Assembly (NCBI GenBank): GCA_003971905.1
Contig: RSEE01000025.1
Span: forward strand, 372,001-436,000
Source of the DNA: Moniliella sp. 'wahieum'
Taxonomy: Eukaryota > Basidiomycota > Moniliellomycetes > Moniliellales > Moniliellaceae
DNA length: 64,000 nt
Direction: 5' to 3'
Shown here: positions 22,835 through 34,443 of the stretch, piece after piece
Layout of the letters: each line of letters begins with the position of its first letter
How positions within the stretch are numbered: position 1 is the first letter of the stretch
Program-made: the position numbers and the translations under genes
Notes under the pieces: generated by a model
Database searches by the model: none
Told to the model about the DNA's origin: nothing
Seen by the model: only the letters and a program-made list of their open reading frames with translations

Positions 22835-24635
22835 TGATGCTTGCTGCTGATCGCCTGCCGGTGCGCCGCCTACGCCCTGCCCCGCTGCCTGCCCCGCCGC
22901 CTGCCCCGCCGCCGATCGTGTCCCCAGCCCTGCTCGCCCAACGCGTGCTGTGCGCGCCCTCACCGCCCTGCTCGCCGTCGGTGCCCTGCTGCTCTTTGGC
23001 ACCCTCGTCGTCCTCGGCACGGTCTGGGCCTTCTTCCACACCGATCCCCGCGCTCTCCTTACCCCAGCGAGATCACCCTCGTCTACCCGCCTTCCACTGG
23101 TCCGACTCTCGTTTCGATCACGCCCCCTCCTCCACCGGCCTGGCCCGACGCAATCTTGCGCCCCCTGGCTCGGCCCAGGACGACCACCAGCTCAACTGGC
23201 AGCGCAATTACCCCACATTGCCCAGCTCTTCTCCCTCCGATCCCTCTGGTCCGTGCTGCGCTGCATCCAGCCCCGCTTCCGACGTTGCCACACCACCTCG
23301 GCGGCTCCCCACCCTTCTCGGCGCGTGTCGCCCGGTAGTGGGCTCCCACATACAATGCAAGTGCCTACTTTGGCCACTTTGAGCCTGGCCGCTACAATGG
23401 CACCCGTCCTCGCAAGCAAGGGGAGCAGATCCCGCGTCTGATCCACCAAACGTGGAAGACCGCATCGGTGCCGGCCAAGTGGAAGGAGAATGCGCAAGGG
23501 TGCCGCGCCATGCACCCGGACTACGATTACATTCTTTGGACCGACGACGATGCACGGGCCTTATTGCGGCCGAGTACGCTTGGTTCCTGCCACGTTTGAT
23601 GCCTACCCTTACAACATTGAGCGCGCCGATGCGATTCGCTACTTTGTCTTGCACCGCTATGGCGGCATCTATATGGACTTGGACATGGGTTGCGTCCGGC
23701 CCATGGACCCTTGCTTCAGTTTGAAGTGGTGTTGCCCCAAACCAAGCCGGTGGGCGTATCCAACGACCTGATGCTCTCCGCCCCGGGCCATGCGTTTTCA
23801 CCCACGCGATCCAGCTGATTGGCCAGTGGAACAAAAACTACCTGATCCCGTATGCCACCGTCATGTTCTCGACTGGGCCCATGTTTATCAGTGGTGCCTA
23901 TGGCCAGTACACGCGCTTGCATGGATCGGCGCTGCCTTCGACCGTCGAGCAGCCACGACGCGGCACACGGCATTCGCATCTTGCCGCAGATCCTCTATGG
24001 CAAGTTGCAGAAACCCGCCTCCCGGCTGCACATCCAACCGGGCGCGTTTTACAGTCACTACTACGGCTCCTCCTGGCACGCGGGCGACGCTAATTTTATC
24101 AAGCTGCTCGGCAACAGTGGCTGGATCGTCGTTGCTGCTGCGCTGGTGCTGGTTGGCGTAGCAGCTTCGCGGTCGTACCGTGCTTCTCGTACTGCGCCTA
24201 CGCGTCTGCCTCCTTCCCCCTCGGATGTCGGGTCGTTGTTCAAAGGTCATTGGCTGGCGCCTCCAGCGCGGATGCGCTCCAGCTCGCCCCTCAGCTCGGC
24301 TGCCAGCTCCTCTGCACCCTGGCCCCAGGGGCCAGCGGGCGAGGGCTGGACGACCGAGTCCGAGTGGGACCAGGACGAGTCGCTGGACCTGGTGGACCTC
24401 GAAACGCTTGGCGCAAGCCGGGAAAAAACGAGAGTCCGAGGAACTACGCGAGGCGTATGCGTATGCGCGTGCGTGCGATGCCAATGTGCTGGGGACCAGC
24501 ATGACCCTCTTGCCCCTACCCCGAGGGAGGATACATGAGGCTGAGCCTAGCCCAGTGTCCCTCCCCCATCTTACCTTCTGCCTTCGTTCTTGCGGCCCGG
24601 GCGGGCGCGAAGGGGCAGGGGCGTACCGCTCCTGA
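22835..24635 (+). CDS. SUR1/CSH1-like mannosyl-phosphorylinositol-ceramide synthase (DXD glycosyltransferase)
   Basis: Golgi glycosyltransferase of the OCH1/SUR1 DXD-sugar family that adds mannose to inositol phosphorylceramide. Seen: an N-terminal membrane anchor (LTALLAVGALLLFGTLVVLG, about 22,960-23,020), then RLIHQTWKTASVPAKWK, DYDYILWTDDDAR, the sugar-nucleotide site RYFVLHRYGGIYMDLDMG with the DLD metal motif, VGVSNDLMLSAPGHAF, MFSTGPMFISGAYGQYTR and FYSHYYGSSWHAGDA. A second hydrophobic segment, SGWIVVAAALVLVGVAA, then a cytosolic Ser/Asp-rich tail. Two membrane spans and the VSNDLM / FSTGPMF motifs fit SUR1/CSH1 rather than OCH1. The start is approximate (ATG pair at 22,834-22,839) and an early intron is possible. 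The stop is at 24,536 or 24,635 depending on the last frame. At least six frame changes. Confidence 0.82.
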
Positions 24636-25230
24636 CCCATCTCCCCTGACTGGCGCTGCGCCCCTGTACTTGTACCCACCTCTTACGACACTTTTGCCGC
24701 CTATTCTGCTATTGGATGGTACAGTAGGACATCTCTGTCTTCTTCTTTTCTGCGCCCCCACCTCTGGCCCTCAACCAACATGCGCGCCACAGAACCTTGT
24801 CCCTCTCTCTGCATCCTGGGCGTTTCGCCTATCCTTGGGATTTCTCCTGGTCTACGATAGAAGATTGGGATTTTCATGCATCATGTAGGACACACAGGAC
24901 GCACTGGGCCTCGCGCCATTCTGGACGGCCCGCCGTGGGATGGTACGATAGCGGTGGATGGACTGGCTGGTGTGATCCGCTCCTGGACTTAGTAGCACTG
25001 TCTCGTCCCCCGCCGGGCAGTGCCCAATGGCATTGAGCATGTAGCCTTCATGCTGTGGGCCATGTATTCTGTGTTTGGCCCAATCCGAGCGCTTATCAGC
25101 TTCATCCCTTGGATATACGTTCCTGTCTGTTCCTTCTTCCCAACCTCACTTTCCCGCCGGCCATGTTGAGCGTCGCACCCCCGGACAAGAGCACAGCTGT
25201 AGAATGCACCGGACCTCTTTCTCAGCCCCT
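24636..25230. other. Intergenic between convergent genes
   Basis: 3' flanks of the mannosyltransferase (+) and the Pro-rich gene (-). Pyrimidine-rich stretches but no coding signal recognised. Confidence 0.4.
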
Positions 25231-26715
25231 TTAGTTCTGTGACCACGTCCACATGGTCGAATCGAGTAGTGGTACAAGGACACGCGAGCGAATGGCCTCG
25301 CCAAGCTCGGACAAGCCGTTTTGAACGTAAGCCACTCCAACCTGGACTGCGGCCCGCCGACAGAGCGCAAATTCGATTCGGGATGAACTGGCGCATCGGC
25401 CCTGCCACCACGATGGCCACGCCTGGGCCACGGTGGATCATTGGCCCAGCCGATCCAACTGTTGCAGGAACTTCTCCAGTCCACACGTCCACCGAAGTAG
25501 GCGGGCCTGGCTGGCGGGTTCCAGATGCTTGCGCAAGGTATCCAGTCGTCGGATGGCCGTGCGGCGGCGCTCCTCATCGTCGGGCGTGTCGGTTTGCTGG
25601 GCTTCTCTCCGCCTCAGCCAAGGTCTTGGCCAACAAGGGCGGCAAGTTGTACACCTCCTACGCAAAAGTTGTATTAGTACTCGCAAACTTTCCCTGGAAG
25701 CGTAACAAGGGGGGAGGGGGCGTACATCGACATAAGTCCACGCGGGGAGGTAGGTGCGCAACGGCACTGGTCCCAACTGCGATGGGGTCTGGGACGAACG
25801 AGAGGGCGAGGATTGGGCCTGCTGCTCCAACTGGGCATTGAGGTGGTGTACCGAGCTGGGTCCACCTACGATCTCCCGGAGCGCTTCGGCTCCGTTCGGG
25901 CATAGACGCCCTGATGAAGTTGCTCGTTATCGGGCGGGGGAACAATTCGCTCAGCCACCGTCGGGGCGGTCCGAGTGCTGCAAGCGGTCCAGGCAAAGTC
26001 TCCGCTTGCTCGGCAGACATGACATCCACACGGCCTCGGGCGGGCGGTAGCCCTCGGGCGCAATGTGTTGTGCCTGGCGAGACCAATGTCGTGGCTGAGG
26101 AACGGGGTGGGGCGCATAGCTTGCGTCCCCAGGCGCAGGCCCGCCGCCTCCACCACACTGGTCATACTTGCGGCACAGCCCCATGCACCTGTTCTTCTTC
26201 TCGAGAAGAGCAAGAAAGTCCTCGTCGGTCGGGCGGGCAGGGGCAGGACGGAGAGCGGGCGGCGTGGCTGGCTCCGGGCCCGTCACCCCACTGGCACCGC
26301 ACCAGCCCAAGCATGGTCCCACCCGGCTGATGGGAGGCGAAGGCCTCCGCGCGAGGCTGGTCCCGAGGCCGGCGTGGCAACGCCGTATACTCATTGTCGT
26401 GGGCGAGGCGGGGAACGTGTGGCGCTCTGACCGGAACGCCGCACCGGGCGGCAGCCGACGCCGAGGTCGAGGGCGCCTGGCCGCCGGTATACATCTGCGC
26501 GCCTTCCCAGGCTGCAGCGGAGCTAGCAGCAGCAAATTGCGGAGCCTTTGCGTTGCACTGAGGCCTTGAGCCAGGTCCTGCAGCATCCCGGCGCCCGAGG
26601 GGAGCAGGCTAGAGGCCAGAGAGGGCTTGTTTGGCAAGGGGCGGCGCAGAGGGCCTTGGCCTTGCCATTCGATGGCCCCACCAGGCGGCGGGGGGGGCAC
26701 AGGCGGGGTGGACAT
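25231..26715 (-). CDS. Unrecognised proline-rich protein
   Basis: I do not recognise this gene. It starts MSTPPVPPPPPGG at 26,715, with a polyproline opening, then LPNKPSLASSLLPSGAGMLQDLAQGLSATQ. A helical piece follows, TDEDFLALLEKK, then Gln/Ser/Pro-rich sequence (NAQLEQQAQSSPSRSSQTPS). Near the 3' end is a charged, helix-like block DDEERRRTAIRRLDTLRKHL and GLEKFLQQLDRLGQ, and the last readable frame ends VPLLDSTMWTWSQN. The mix of PPPP and short helical blocks resembles actin- or trafficking-adaptor proteins, including the C-terminal helical domain of SEC31-type proteins, but no diagnostic motif is present. Several frame changes; the 3' limit is uncertain. Confidence 0.45.
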
Positions 26716-28116
26716 GGGAGCGCAACGGCAGAGGGAAGGCGGGGGAAGAATGAAGCGCAGACCAGCCCAGCGTCGCTCCCCGCACCAACGCGGGGAGCCG
26801 CCCGGCTTGCAGTCGGCCGGTTAGCGCGGAGAGCGGACAGAGCGGAGCTGGCACGGTCTTGAACATTGCAGGTAGGCCCGTGCTCGTCACCGGTCAGGTG
26901 GTGAGCGATATTACGGTACTGGTGATATTGAATCCTGGCACAGGATAGGGTTGTGTTGGAGCTACTGACATACGATAGGCCATGCTTTCCCTATAGCCCG
27001 AGAAGTACCATTTCGTGCCAAAGGCCTGTTAAAGCGTACCTTTTTTGGCCCCCTACATATGAGCTCTGCATCGGTCCTATATGCATCCCGTCCAACGTAG
27101 TCCTGTAGGCCGGGTGGCACGTCGGCGTCGATTGAGAAGGGGTATTAGCACAGAATAGATGATCAGCACATGGAAAGCACCTCAACTCTCATCTCTCTTT
27201 CTCTCTCCCCAAAAGCCCGTCATCACCAACTGCATACCTTCCCACTGTTTTCATACTTCCCATTTCACTCTCTATGTCCTTAGAGATGCGAGCGAGGGAG
27301 CCTACCAACAAAAAGGAAGATCAAGAACAGTCAATGTATGGCAACTAAACAGATCCGGAATCCACGCCACACAGCATGGTGCGATATGAGGGTTTTGTAG
27401 ATGAAGCAGCCAGCTGCGGGAAGCGAGCCAACGGTAAGACGATGGCGAATGATGGGACCAAAGGGAGGAACCAAAAGGCGAGCGCAGCAAGATCCAAGGT
27501 GAAGCCAAGACCCAAACGGCTCATCCGGATTGTCCTGACTTAACGATAAGCCCACATAGTCCAGACCATTTCGGGCTATTGTTTAGCGCAGCGCCCAACG
27601 ATCAAAACACCGCCCAATCGGCTCAGCTGATCTGGCCTCTGAGGCATCCCACGGTCGGGAGGCGGTATGGACAAAACGAGTGAAAGCGACCAACCTGCTG
27701 CCAAACGCGAGGCTCAACAGACGAGCCACATGAGGCAGGGGCACAGAGGCAGAGAGAGAGAGAGAGGAGAGAGCGTGTGTGCGGCAGCGCTCCCGTAGGG
27801 AGACAGACAACGCCGCAGGAGACCCGATACACAGTCGGAACGTATAGAGCAAAGAGAAGTGTGAGGCGGGGGATCAAGCAGGAGAGAGAAAGGGGGAGGG
27901 GACGATTAGGATCCGCTTTCTCCCATCAGGACGTGAGCCTGGGGGGGCAAGCGAGGATCAGCCTATCCCCGAAATGAGTTCATCAGATTCGTGAGAGCGC
28001 GTGAGGATTACGTGAGAGGAGGCGCGAGACGCGGGAGGTAAAGGCAAGGGAGTGGCCGTAAGGAGGATGCAAAGGTCCGTGGTTATGCAAAAAGTTGAGA
28101 CGCCAACGCAGAGACG
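26716..28116. other. Intergenic, no gene recognised
   Basis: 1.4 kb between the start of the Pro-rich gene and the stop of the C2H2 factor. It probably contains a promoter (words such as GAGCGATATTACGG...GGTGATATTG near 26,903-26,930) and the 3' UTR of the C2H2 gene. A purine-rich GAGAGAGAGAG run lies at about 27,750-27,775. No conserved coding motif. Confidence 0.45.
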
Positions 28117-29960
28117 TTATAAACTGCGTTCGGGCGGAGCGGGTTCTTGCCTCGCAGGCAAGCCCGCAGGAACAGCCGGAGGCTCAGTCGAGGATGGCAC
28201 CGCAGACAAGTCTTTTCTCCGTGTTGCCGAGAGGGACTTGAGGTCCTCTGGCAAGTGCTCGCGGCAGCGCGGATCCGATTTCCAGTGCCGCCGTAGCGCG
28301 TCAGACCGTGGGAACGATTTCCCACATGGTTCGCACACGTAGGGTTTATCCCCCGTCTGTAACGGGTAAGGTCGTAATGTGGCAAGGTCAGCGTAAGGTC
28401 TCGGATCGCAGTTCCGATTTTTCACTATGCCACGTTAGTGGGAGACGGGAGGAGGGACGTACGTGGCTGCGCACATGGCGTTTGGAGGTCGTGTTTGCGC
28501 GAGAACGTGCGGTTTGCACCGGGTGCAGAGGAAAGGCTTGAGGTTGAGTGACTGCGCAAGGGGCCTTGAGATTGTAGGTGCGGTTCTTGGGGAACACCTT
28601 GGTACAGTTCGGGAATGGGCACGGCGTTTCGCTGGGCATGTTGCGCGAAGGCAATGCCAAGAGCGAAGCAAGCATCATCCCATCATGTGCCGTCAGCCCG
28701 AGCAAAGACCTGCTGCTTTCCGACTCAGGTTGGGCCGAAGACGAGAAGGAACCGAGCTCGAACGTAGATGAAACGGTGCCGAGGGTTTGTGAAGCCCTGC
28801 CATGGCGGACAAAAGCGCATCGTGGGCTACGATCTGGGCTTGGCCGTCGCCTGTGGGGATGGTCTGGGTAGGGAAAAAAGGGTGTCCAAGGAGGGGTACC
28901 GGGCTCGGTTTGAGCGCCAAGAGCGGGTCGGACGGAGCGGTATTGGACATCATGTTCATGCCCATCTGTGGCCAACCGGGCGATATTTCCGCCGGCGAGG
29001 TCGGATAGGGCAGTGTGCTGGAGGGCATTCGCCATGTGGGCGCCACCGTCGGAGTGGCCGGCACGGTTTCCTGCAGCGATACAGGATGGAGGTGCATTGG
29101 TTCGGATACGGGGTCCCGCTTCGTTGTGGCTTTGCCGCCTCGGCGGGGATGAACCGAGGTGCGAATGGTTTGTGCTGGTGTCCGTGCGACTCGGGGGGGG
29201 AGCGAACGGTATCGTCTTGGGCGAAACCGAGGGAAGGCGGTACCGCTGGTACCCTTCTCGCAAGGCGAGCGGGCTTCCGAGGAGTGAAGACTCGGAGTCT
29301 GCGGAGGCGGGGGACAAGCCGGGAGGGGAGACGTGGGAAGTCGATTCGGGATCCGGAGAGGGGTCCGACGACTCTTCCGACGGGTAAGCCGAGACCATGG
29401 GTGACTCGGACAAGAACCCCGTCGGGGACCGCAGGTCGGAGGGGCTAGTAGTGAGGAAGGGAGGGCTGTTGATGGGGAAGGCAAAGGGAGATGGATGGTG
29501 TCTCCGAATGGTGCGGTGGCACCAGCAGTTTCGAAAAGTTGGAGTGCGATTAGATCTTGAGCGCTGGGCACATCGTGCGGCAGCTACATGATGCGAAGGC
29601 AGCGTGTGTGATGATGGGTCAGCTTGGGCACCGGAGGCCAACACAAAGGGAAGGGGCAGAGATGCGTACCAGATCCGGCAGCTGGTGGTCTGAGGGGTGG
29701 GAGGGGAGGTTGGGGAAGGGGGCTAGAACGAGGGCCGGATCGATAAATGGAGCAAGTGTAACGCGGTTATCGAGTGGGAAGAGGCTACTGGTCATCAGAG
29801 ACGGGGCCAGTGGAGGAGGGCATGGGCAAGAAGGAAAAAAGCAGCGGCGAATGGCGTTCGCAGCTAGAGGGGAGAGGTGGAGATGGTGGTGGAGGAGAGG
29901 GAGACACAGATTGCCCAACTTGTGGCACAGGCCCGCGGGGGAGCGTGGGAGCAGTCGCAT
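28117..29960 (-). CDS. C2H2 zinc-finger transcription factor (three C-terminal fingers)
   Basis: DNA-binding protein with three consecutive C2H2 fingers near the C-terminus. Finger 1: CPFPNCTKVFPKNRTYNLKAH. Finger 2: FLCTRC...FSRKHDLQRHVRSH. Finger 3: YVCEPCGKSFPRSDALRRH. The TGDKPY-type linker lies before finger 3. Finger 1 (C-x4-C with a Pro-rich loop) and the order of fingers resemble SWI5/ACE2-like factors; this is a family-level guess. Two introns are clear: 28,357-28,462 (GTACGT...TTACAG) between fingers 2 and 3, and 29,584-29,669 (GTACGC...ATGTAG), which joins QLPDL to LPHDVPSAQDLIALQLF. The region 28,700-29,500 is Ser/Pro-rich, typical of an activation domain. The start is tentatively at 29,960. 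Frame changes near 28,560, 28,600 and 29,510. Confidence 0.8.
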
Positions 29961-31235
29961 TCAACTCAGGACTCAGGGCTGCGTATACTCATCCGCGACG
30001 GGCTCGGCAGCCGAAACGGCCCAGGGGCTTATGCGCTTAAGCCCACAGCTGTTCGGCTCTGTGGCCGCGCAAGCTTAACCAGCGGCACACGGAGGCGAGT
30101 GCGCTGCTGCCGCCTCTGGCCACCTCACCGTGGCCACCGCGCCCCTTTGGGTCCACCTTTCCCCACAGGGCCTGCTTTTGAGCGCTGGCTGCCCCACCAG
30201 CCACCACCGTTGGCTCCAGGCGGCGGAGACGAGGATCGATGATGATCGGAGAAAGACGAGCTGCAAGCTACAAAAGGTAGGTGCATGTGAGCACAAAGGT
30301 CACGAGCATGAGCTTGAGCACGAGAGCGAATACATATCAATCCGTCGTGCTTACGGGAAAACTTTTGGCTCCCAACTCCTGACAGGAAACGGAGTATGAC
30401 ATGTGAATGGGCAGGAAGTGGGGGCCGTGTTAGCGGTGCCCCCCTCCGACGCTTTTCCTAATAAAACCCTCGCCCCCCACCCCATCCCTTTCCTCTCGTA
30501 TGCCTTAACAACAGCCCCCCAAGCCGAGGCGGTTAGCCACTGCCATGGGCACCACCGCCAGAGCGTAGCTGCATACCCTTTCAACTGCCCCCGCATCAGA
30601 CACATACATAGGCTCCCTCAGGTGGATGACTATCGCAAGCCATACGGTCCGGCGGCCAATCCGCGCGCGCGCGACCTTACCAGCCTCACCCTCCTATCGT
30701 TTCACCGGTGACCGTTTTCCCATCCCAGCTCTCCACGCCCGCTCTCCGCAGTGTCAGTGTCAGCGCGCGCAGCCTAGTAGGCCACCGTAGTGACTAGTGA
30801 CTAGTGAGCGCTGAGCGTGAGCAAGAAAAGGGACCAGTTAGCAAAATTTGCACGCCCAGCGTGCTCTAGGGCTCTCTGCCACGTTGACCTTCTGCCATAC
30901 ACGACCGAGCAACCAGCAAGGCGCTGTCCGCCAGCTGCCAGACCAAGATAAATGTGGCCTCGGAGGCAAAGTGACAGACTGCCAATGGATCGTTGCCGCA
31001 GGCACAAGGAAGAAAGGAAGGGGAGAAAGAATGAAGTAAGGAATGAAGGAGGGAAGGGAAGGGTGGGGGAGGGCAGGGAGGAGGAGAAGCATTTAAAGAG
31101 AAGGGGGCCGTACAGGAAGTGGACAGGTATAGATAATCTGGCTCAAAAAGGGGTAATCAACCGAGCAGGAGAGAGGAAGAAGGGCAAGGAAGGGAGAAGG
31201 GAGAAGGGAGAAGGGAAAGGGGCGGCGAGAGGGCG
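29961..31235. other. Intergenic, 5' of the C2H2 gene
   Basis: No gene recognised. GAGGATCGATGATGATCGG sits at about 30,231-30,249 and GTGACTAGTGACTAGTGAGCG at about 30,789-30,809, both members of the palindromic word set. The 30,990-31,230 stretch is purine-rich (GAAGGGAGAAGGGAGAAGGG) and is the 3' flank of the next minus-strand gene. Confidence 0.45.
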
Positions 31236-33207
31236 CTAAGTAGGTTTGGACCCACTCTGGACCTGACGCAACTCCATCCCGTCCCGCGCCAGTTCTTGCT
31301 GGAGCAACTGTGAGAGCGAAGGACGATCGGCTTCGCCCGCCGAAGATGCGGGGAGGGCAAGGATGGTACGCACACTACGTCCCCTCCAACGCCGGCTGGA
31401 ACGACGGCTGTCTCGCTGTGCGAGCCATGGGCGAGACCCAGCCCCAGACCTCGTTCCTGCTCCCGCCAGGGCCGAGGTGGACGTGGAAGGCGCGGCGACC
31501 AAGGCGGGGGAGGAGCCCGATGCGCTCTATCGGCCAACACAGAAAAGGAGGGTTGGCGCAACGCGTTGCGGAACGCATCGGCCATCCGACTCGCCTCGTC
31601 GGACCACAACGTCTCTTCATGCGGCGTTGCAAGGCTGGTACCGGAGACCTCGGTAGGCGTAGTGTACGAACGGCCAGGGCGAGAGTGAGAGGTGAGCGGG
31701 GTAGGGAGCATTCCAGGAGAAGCGGGCGAGGCTTCTTGCACCCAAGGTCCTGATACGGGCGACCGTGGCGAGAGGAAGGGAGGAGGAAGGGCGTGGCTCG
31801 TGCTGTGGGGAATGATCACTGGGGCGAGCATGGGCGAGGTGGACGCATGCTGGTCCCTGTCTTTTCCTTGGACGCAGCGCCTGGCTGACGCCGGCATTTG
31901 CGCCAGATCAGGTACCCCCCAGCCAAGGCGAGAAAAAGGGCGAGCGAACCAAAGACGACGATGAGGGCAATGGCGTACCGTGGGAGCGTGTGAGAGGCTT
32001 GCATGTGCTCGTTCAATGCTCCACCGTCGGCTTGGGCGGCTGTAGCGGTGGCAGTGACCGTGTGCCCATCGGCAAGCGTGGTGGTCCACGTGGCGAGGCC
32101 AGTTTGGGTCCCGCTAAACCCCTCGGATCGCAGGGACGATTCGATGGAGACGCTGATTTGCGACACGACCGAGGCCGTCTCCGAGGCACCCAGGGAGGAG
32201 AGGTAGGAGGACAAGCTCGCCCCTGAGAGGGTGTGGGTAGCGGACCAAAGAGAAGAAGCGATAGATTGAGCAGCGAGGGAGGAGGCAGAGCGGGAAGAAG
32301 CGGCGGCTGCGCTGGAGAGGGAGGCAGAGACGAAGAAGAAGAACGGGCAAGCAAGAGCAATGGAAGTGGGCAAGGCGGTTTGGATGGCAGTAAAAGTGCT
32401 TTGGCGGGTGATACCCGAAGCAGTACCCATACCAGCTGGGGTGACGACAAAGTAAAAGGGCCAAGAGACGTTTTGGCCGGGTTGGATGGTGGCTGCCTGT
32501 GGCAAGTCTTGCCACCATAGGTCCCGGACTAAAGGAAATGCGGCCAAGGTGGTTGTTGATACTGGTCCAGGATGTCTGCAACGTCCCCATCATCACGAAA
32601 GAGGTAAATGTCGACGGCGCCAATCTGGATGAAGCGGGGATAGTTGTTGTTCCAGATGAACTTGGACCATTGGCCTGCACCACCTGGGTGTCGGCGGTGG
32701 GGTAGCAGGAGAGGACAGCGTTGCCTACCCAGCAGGCGTCTTCGCTCGCGTTTTGCCGCGCTGCCAGCGCGGGGCAGCGGGGTGGACAGGGTGAGGGATG
32801 GGCAGGGCATGGCGACGGGCATGTTGGACGAGACGCTTGGCTGCCCACACGTCGTGCATGGAGTGGGCAGCAAAGGGGCCGTACACCTGCGGTACATCTG
32901 ACCGTGGCTGGGGCTGGGACGGGGGGGAGAAAGGGACGGGAAGGAGGCGAAGCGCCGGCGCTCCAGACGCGACCCATCGGAAGGATCGACGAGCAGGGCA
33001 GGCGCGGCAGTAGGCCTGGCGGAGACAGAGGCAGAGGCAGAGGCAGAGGCAGGCAACCGATGGCGGCAGCGACAGCGGCATGGGCGGGAGCGTGGCAGGA
33101 CCCGGGCGGCGCAGCAGACGCGGCTGGCGGGGCGGGGGGGGGAGGTGAGCGTGAGCCGCAGCGGCAGTGGCGAGGCGAGGCGGGGAGAGGAGAGGAAGGG
33201 GATGCAA
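31236..33207 (-). CDS. Single-pass Ser-rich membrane protein, sensor-like layout
   Basis: Probable type I membrane protein. A hydrophobic, Leu/Cys-rich N-terminus (near 33,000-33,080) may be the signal peptide. The outer domain reads QNASEDACWVGNAVLSCYPT, QWSKFIWNNNYPRFIQIG and AVDIYLFRDDGDVADILD, then VSWPFYFVVTPAGMG. A Ser/Ala-rich stalk follows (SSAAAASSRSASSLAAQ), then a transmembrane segment IALIVVFGSLALFLALAGGY (about 31,915-31,975) and a basic start of the cytosolic tail, WRKCRRQ. The tail ends ELRQVQSGSKPT at 31,236. The layout (secreted domain, Ser stalk, one span, cytosolic tail) recalls WSC/MID2 stress sensors, but the outer domain is not WSC. Widely found in basidiomycetes without a known role, as far as I recall. 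Several frame changes; the start is approximate. Confidence 0.6.
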
Positions 33208-34443
33208 AAGAGTGTGGCGGCAGCAGAGCGCGGGAGGGGTGGGGGGGGGGACACGGCGTGGGATGGATGGATGCCAGGGTGGATGGGATGGATGAGCGAC
33301 GGGGGCCAGCGACGACGATCACCGATGGCGTTCATCGGCCGAGCGCCCATTTGCATCCACCATGCGCTGCCCCAGCACTCAGTCTGGCCGCTCACCCGTT
33401 GCTCACCGCTCGGCCGACGCGGTGAGGCACCCGCAGGCACCAGCGCAGCCTTGCGCCGCCACGCTGCCTGCCAGAATGCGCCAATCATTAACGCAACGTT
33501 CAAGTTGAACTTCAACATTATACGTTGAACGTTCAACTTGAACTCAGACTCAGTAACCAGCAGCTCAGTAACCCTGTACTCAGTGTACTCAGTTACTCAC
33601 TCAGTACCGACCGCATCCCCGCGCTCCACCCGTCGGTCCAGCGCCGAGTTCCCGCTTCAAGCTTCACACTTCCACATAGCCCCCCTCGCCGGGGAGAGTA
33701 TGCATCATGCATCACATGTCACATGCCACATGCCACATGCCACATGCCACACCGTGCGGCACCACGGGGCATGCTCCATTGGCCATGCATCATGTGATCA
33801 TGCATCCCATGTCACACACTCCCCCAGGCACGGAAGCGCCGGGGGTTTCGCAGGCTGCAGGCGCCGCCCCTCCGCCAGGGCGCTGGCAGCGGCGTGTGGC
33901 GCAGTAGCGCGCAGGGCCGGCAGCCCGCGACAGGGGCAGTGGAGATGCATGCGCCCGCGCCAGTGCCCCCCTGCTGTGTTTGCGCAGATCATGCCGCCGG
34001 CCCTGGCAGGCGTGAAATTGAGGATCCAGGCGCTTTCTAGGCGCAGACGCAGGGGCATGGAAAACAGCAGGGCGTCTAGGTCTAGTAATAGTAACTAGTA
34101 ACCAACGTGCTGAGGGACGCTCAACCGCCCAGGCTGAGTCGCAGCAGGCCAGCTGAGGGTAGGGTTGGGGCGTAGGGTTGGCCCTGCTTCCAGCGAAGCG
34201 CAGCCCCCCGCAGCCGCCTCGCTGCCGCCGTCGGCCCCCGGTGGCGCAGCTGCGTACGTAACGCGTAATGCGTGCCTGCGGGGGCCGCGCTGGAGGCGGC
34301 GGGCGGGCGGCAGCGGGCGAGTGTGCGGTGGTTTAAGTGCTGCCGGCCGGCCGCGTCGCAGCCGTTACGTCATGCGCCGGGCGTGCGGCACTGCCATTCG
34401 GCTGTGCGGCGGCGGCGCTGCTCGACATGGCCGTCTGCCACTC
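33208..34443. promoter_or_regulatory. Divergent intergenic region with four kinds of palindromic repeat
   Basis: Between the membrane-protein gene (-) and the UIM gene (+). In order: CAACGTTCAAGTTGAACTTC...CGTTGAACGTTCAACTTGAAC (33,495-33,542); a run of ACTCAGTAAC/GTACTCAGTGTACTCAG words (33,543-33,605); TTCAAGCTTCAC (33,655); ATGCATCATGCATCACATGTC then tandem CACATGC units (33,700-33,755) and CATGCATCATGTGATCATGC (33,784-33,803); ACTAGTAAC (34,095); TACGTAACGCGTAATGCG (34,254-34,271). No coding signal. Confidence 0.5.
33700..33760. repeat. Tandem CACATGC repeat with flanking ATGCAT words
   Basis: ATGCATCATGCATCACATGTC followed by about five CACATGC units of 7 bp, inside the divergent promoter region. 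Confidence 0.75.

Noticed and set aside
25231-26715. Assignment of the Pro-rich gene to SEC31
   Set aside because: No WD40 domain and only a faint resemblance of one helical block; left as unrecognised.
26950-27110. Possible second LTR start (TGTTGGAGCTACTGAC)
   Set aside because: No matching CA end or target-site duplication could be found.
29557-30078. Plus-strand open frame opposite the C2H2 gene
   Set aside because: Antisense shadow of the Ser/Pro-rich exon and its promoter; the minus strand has consistent introns and zinc fingers.
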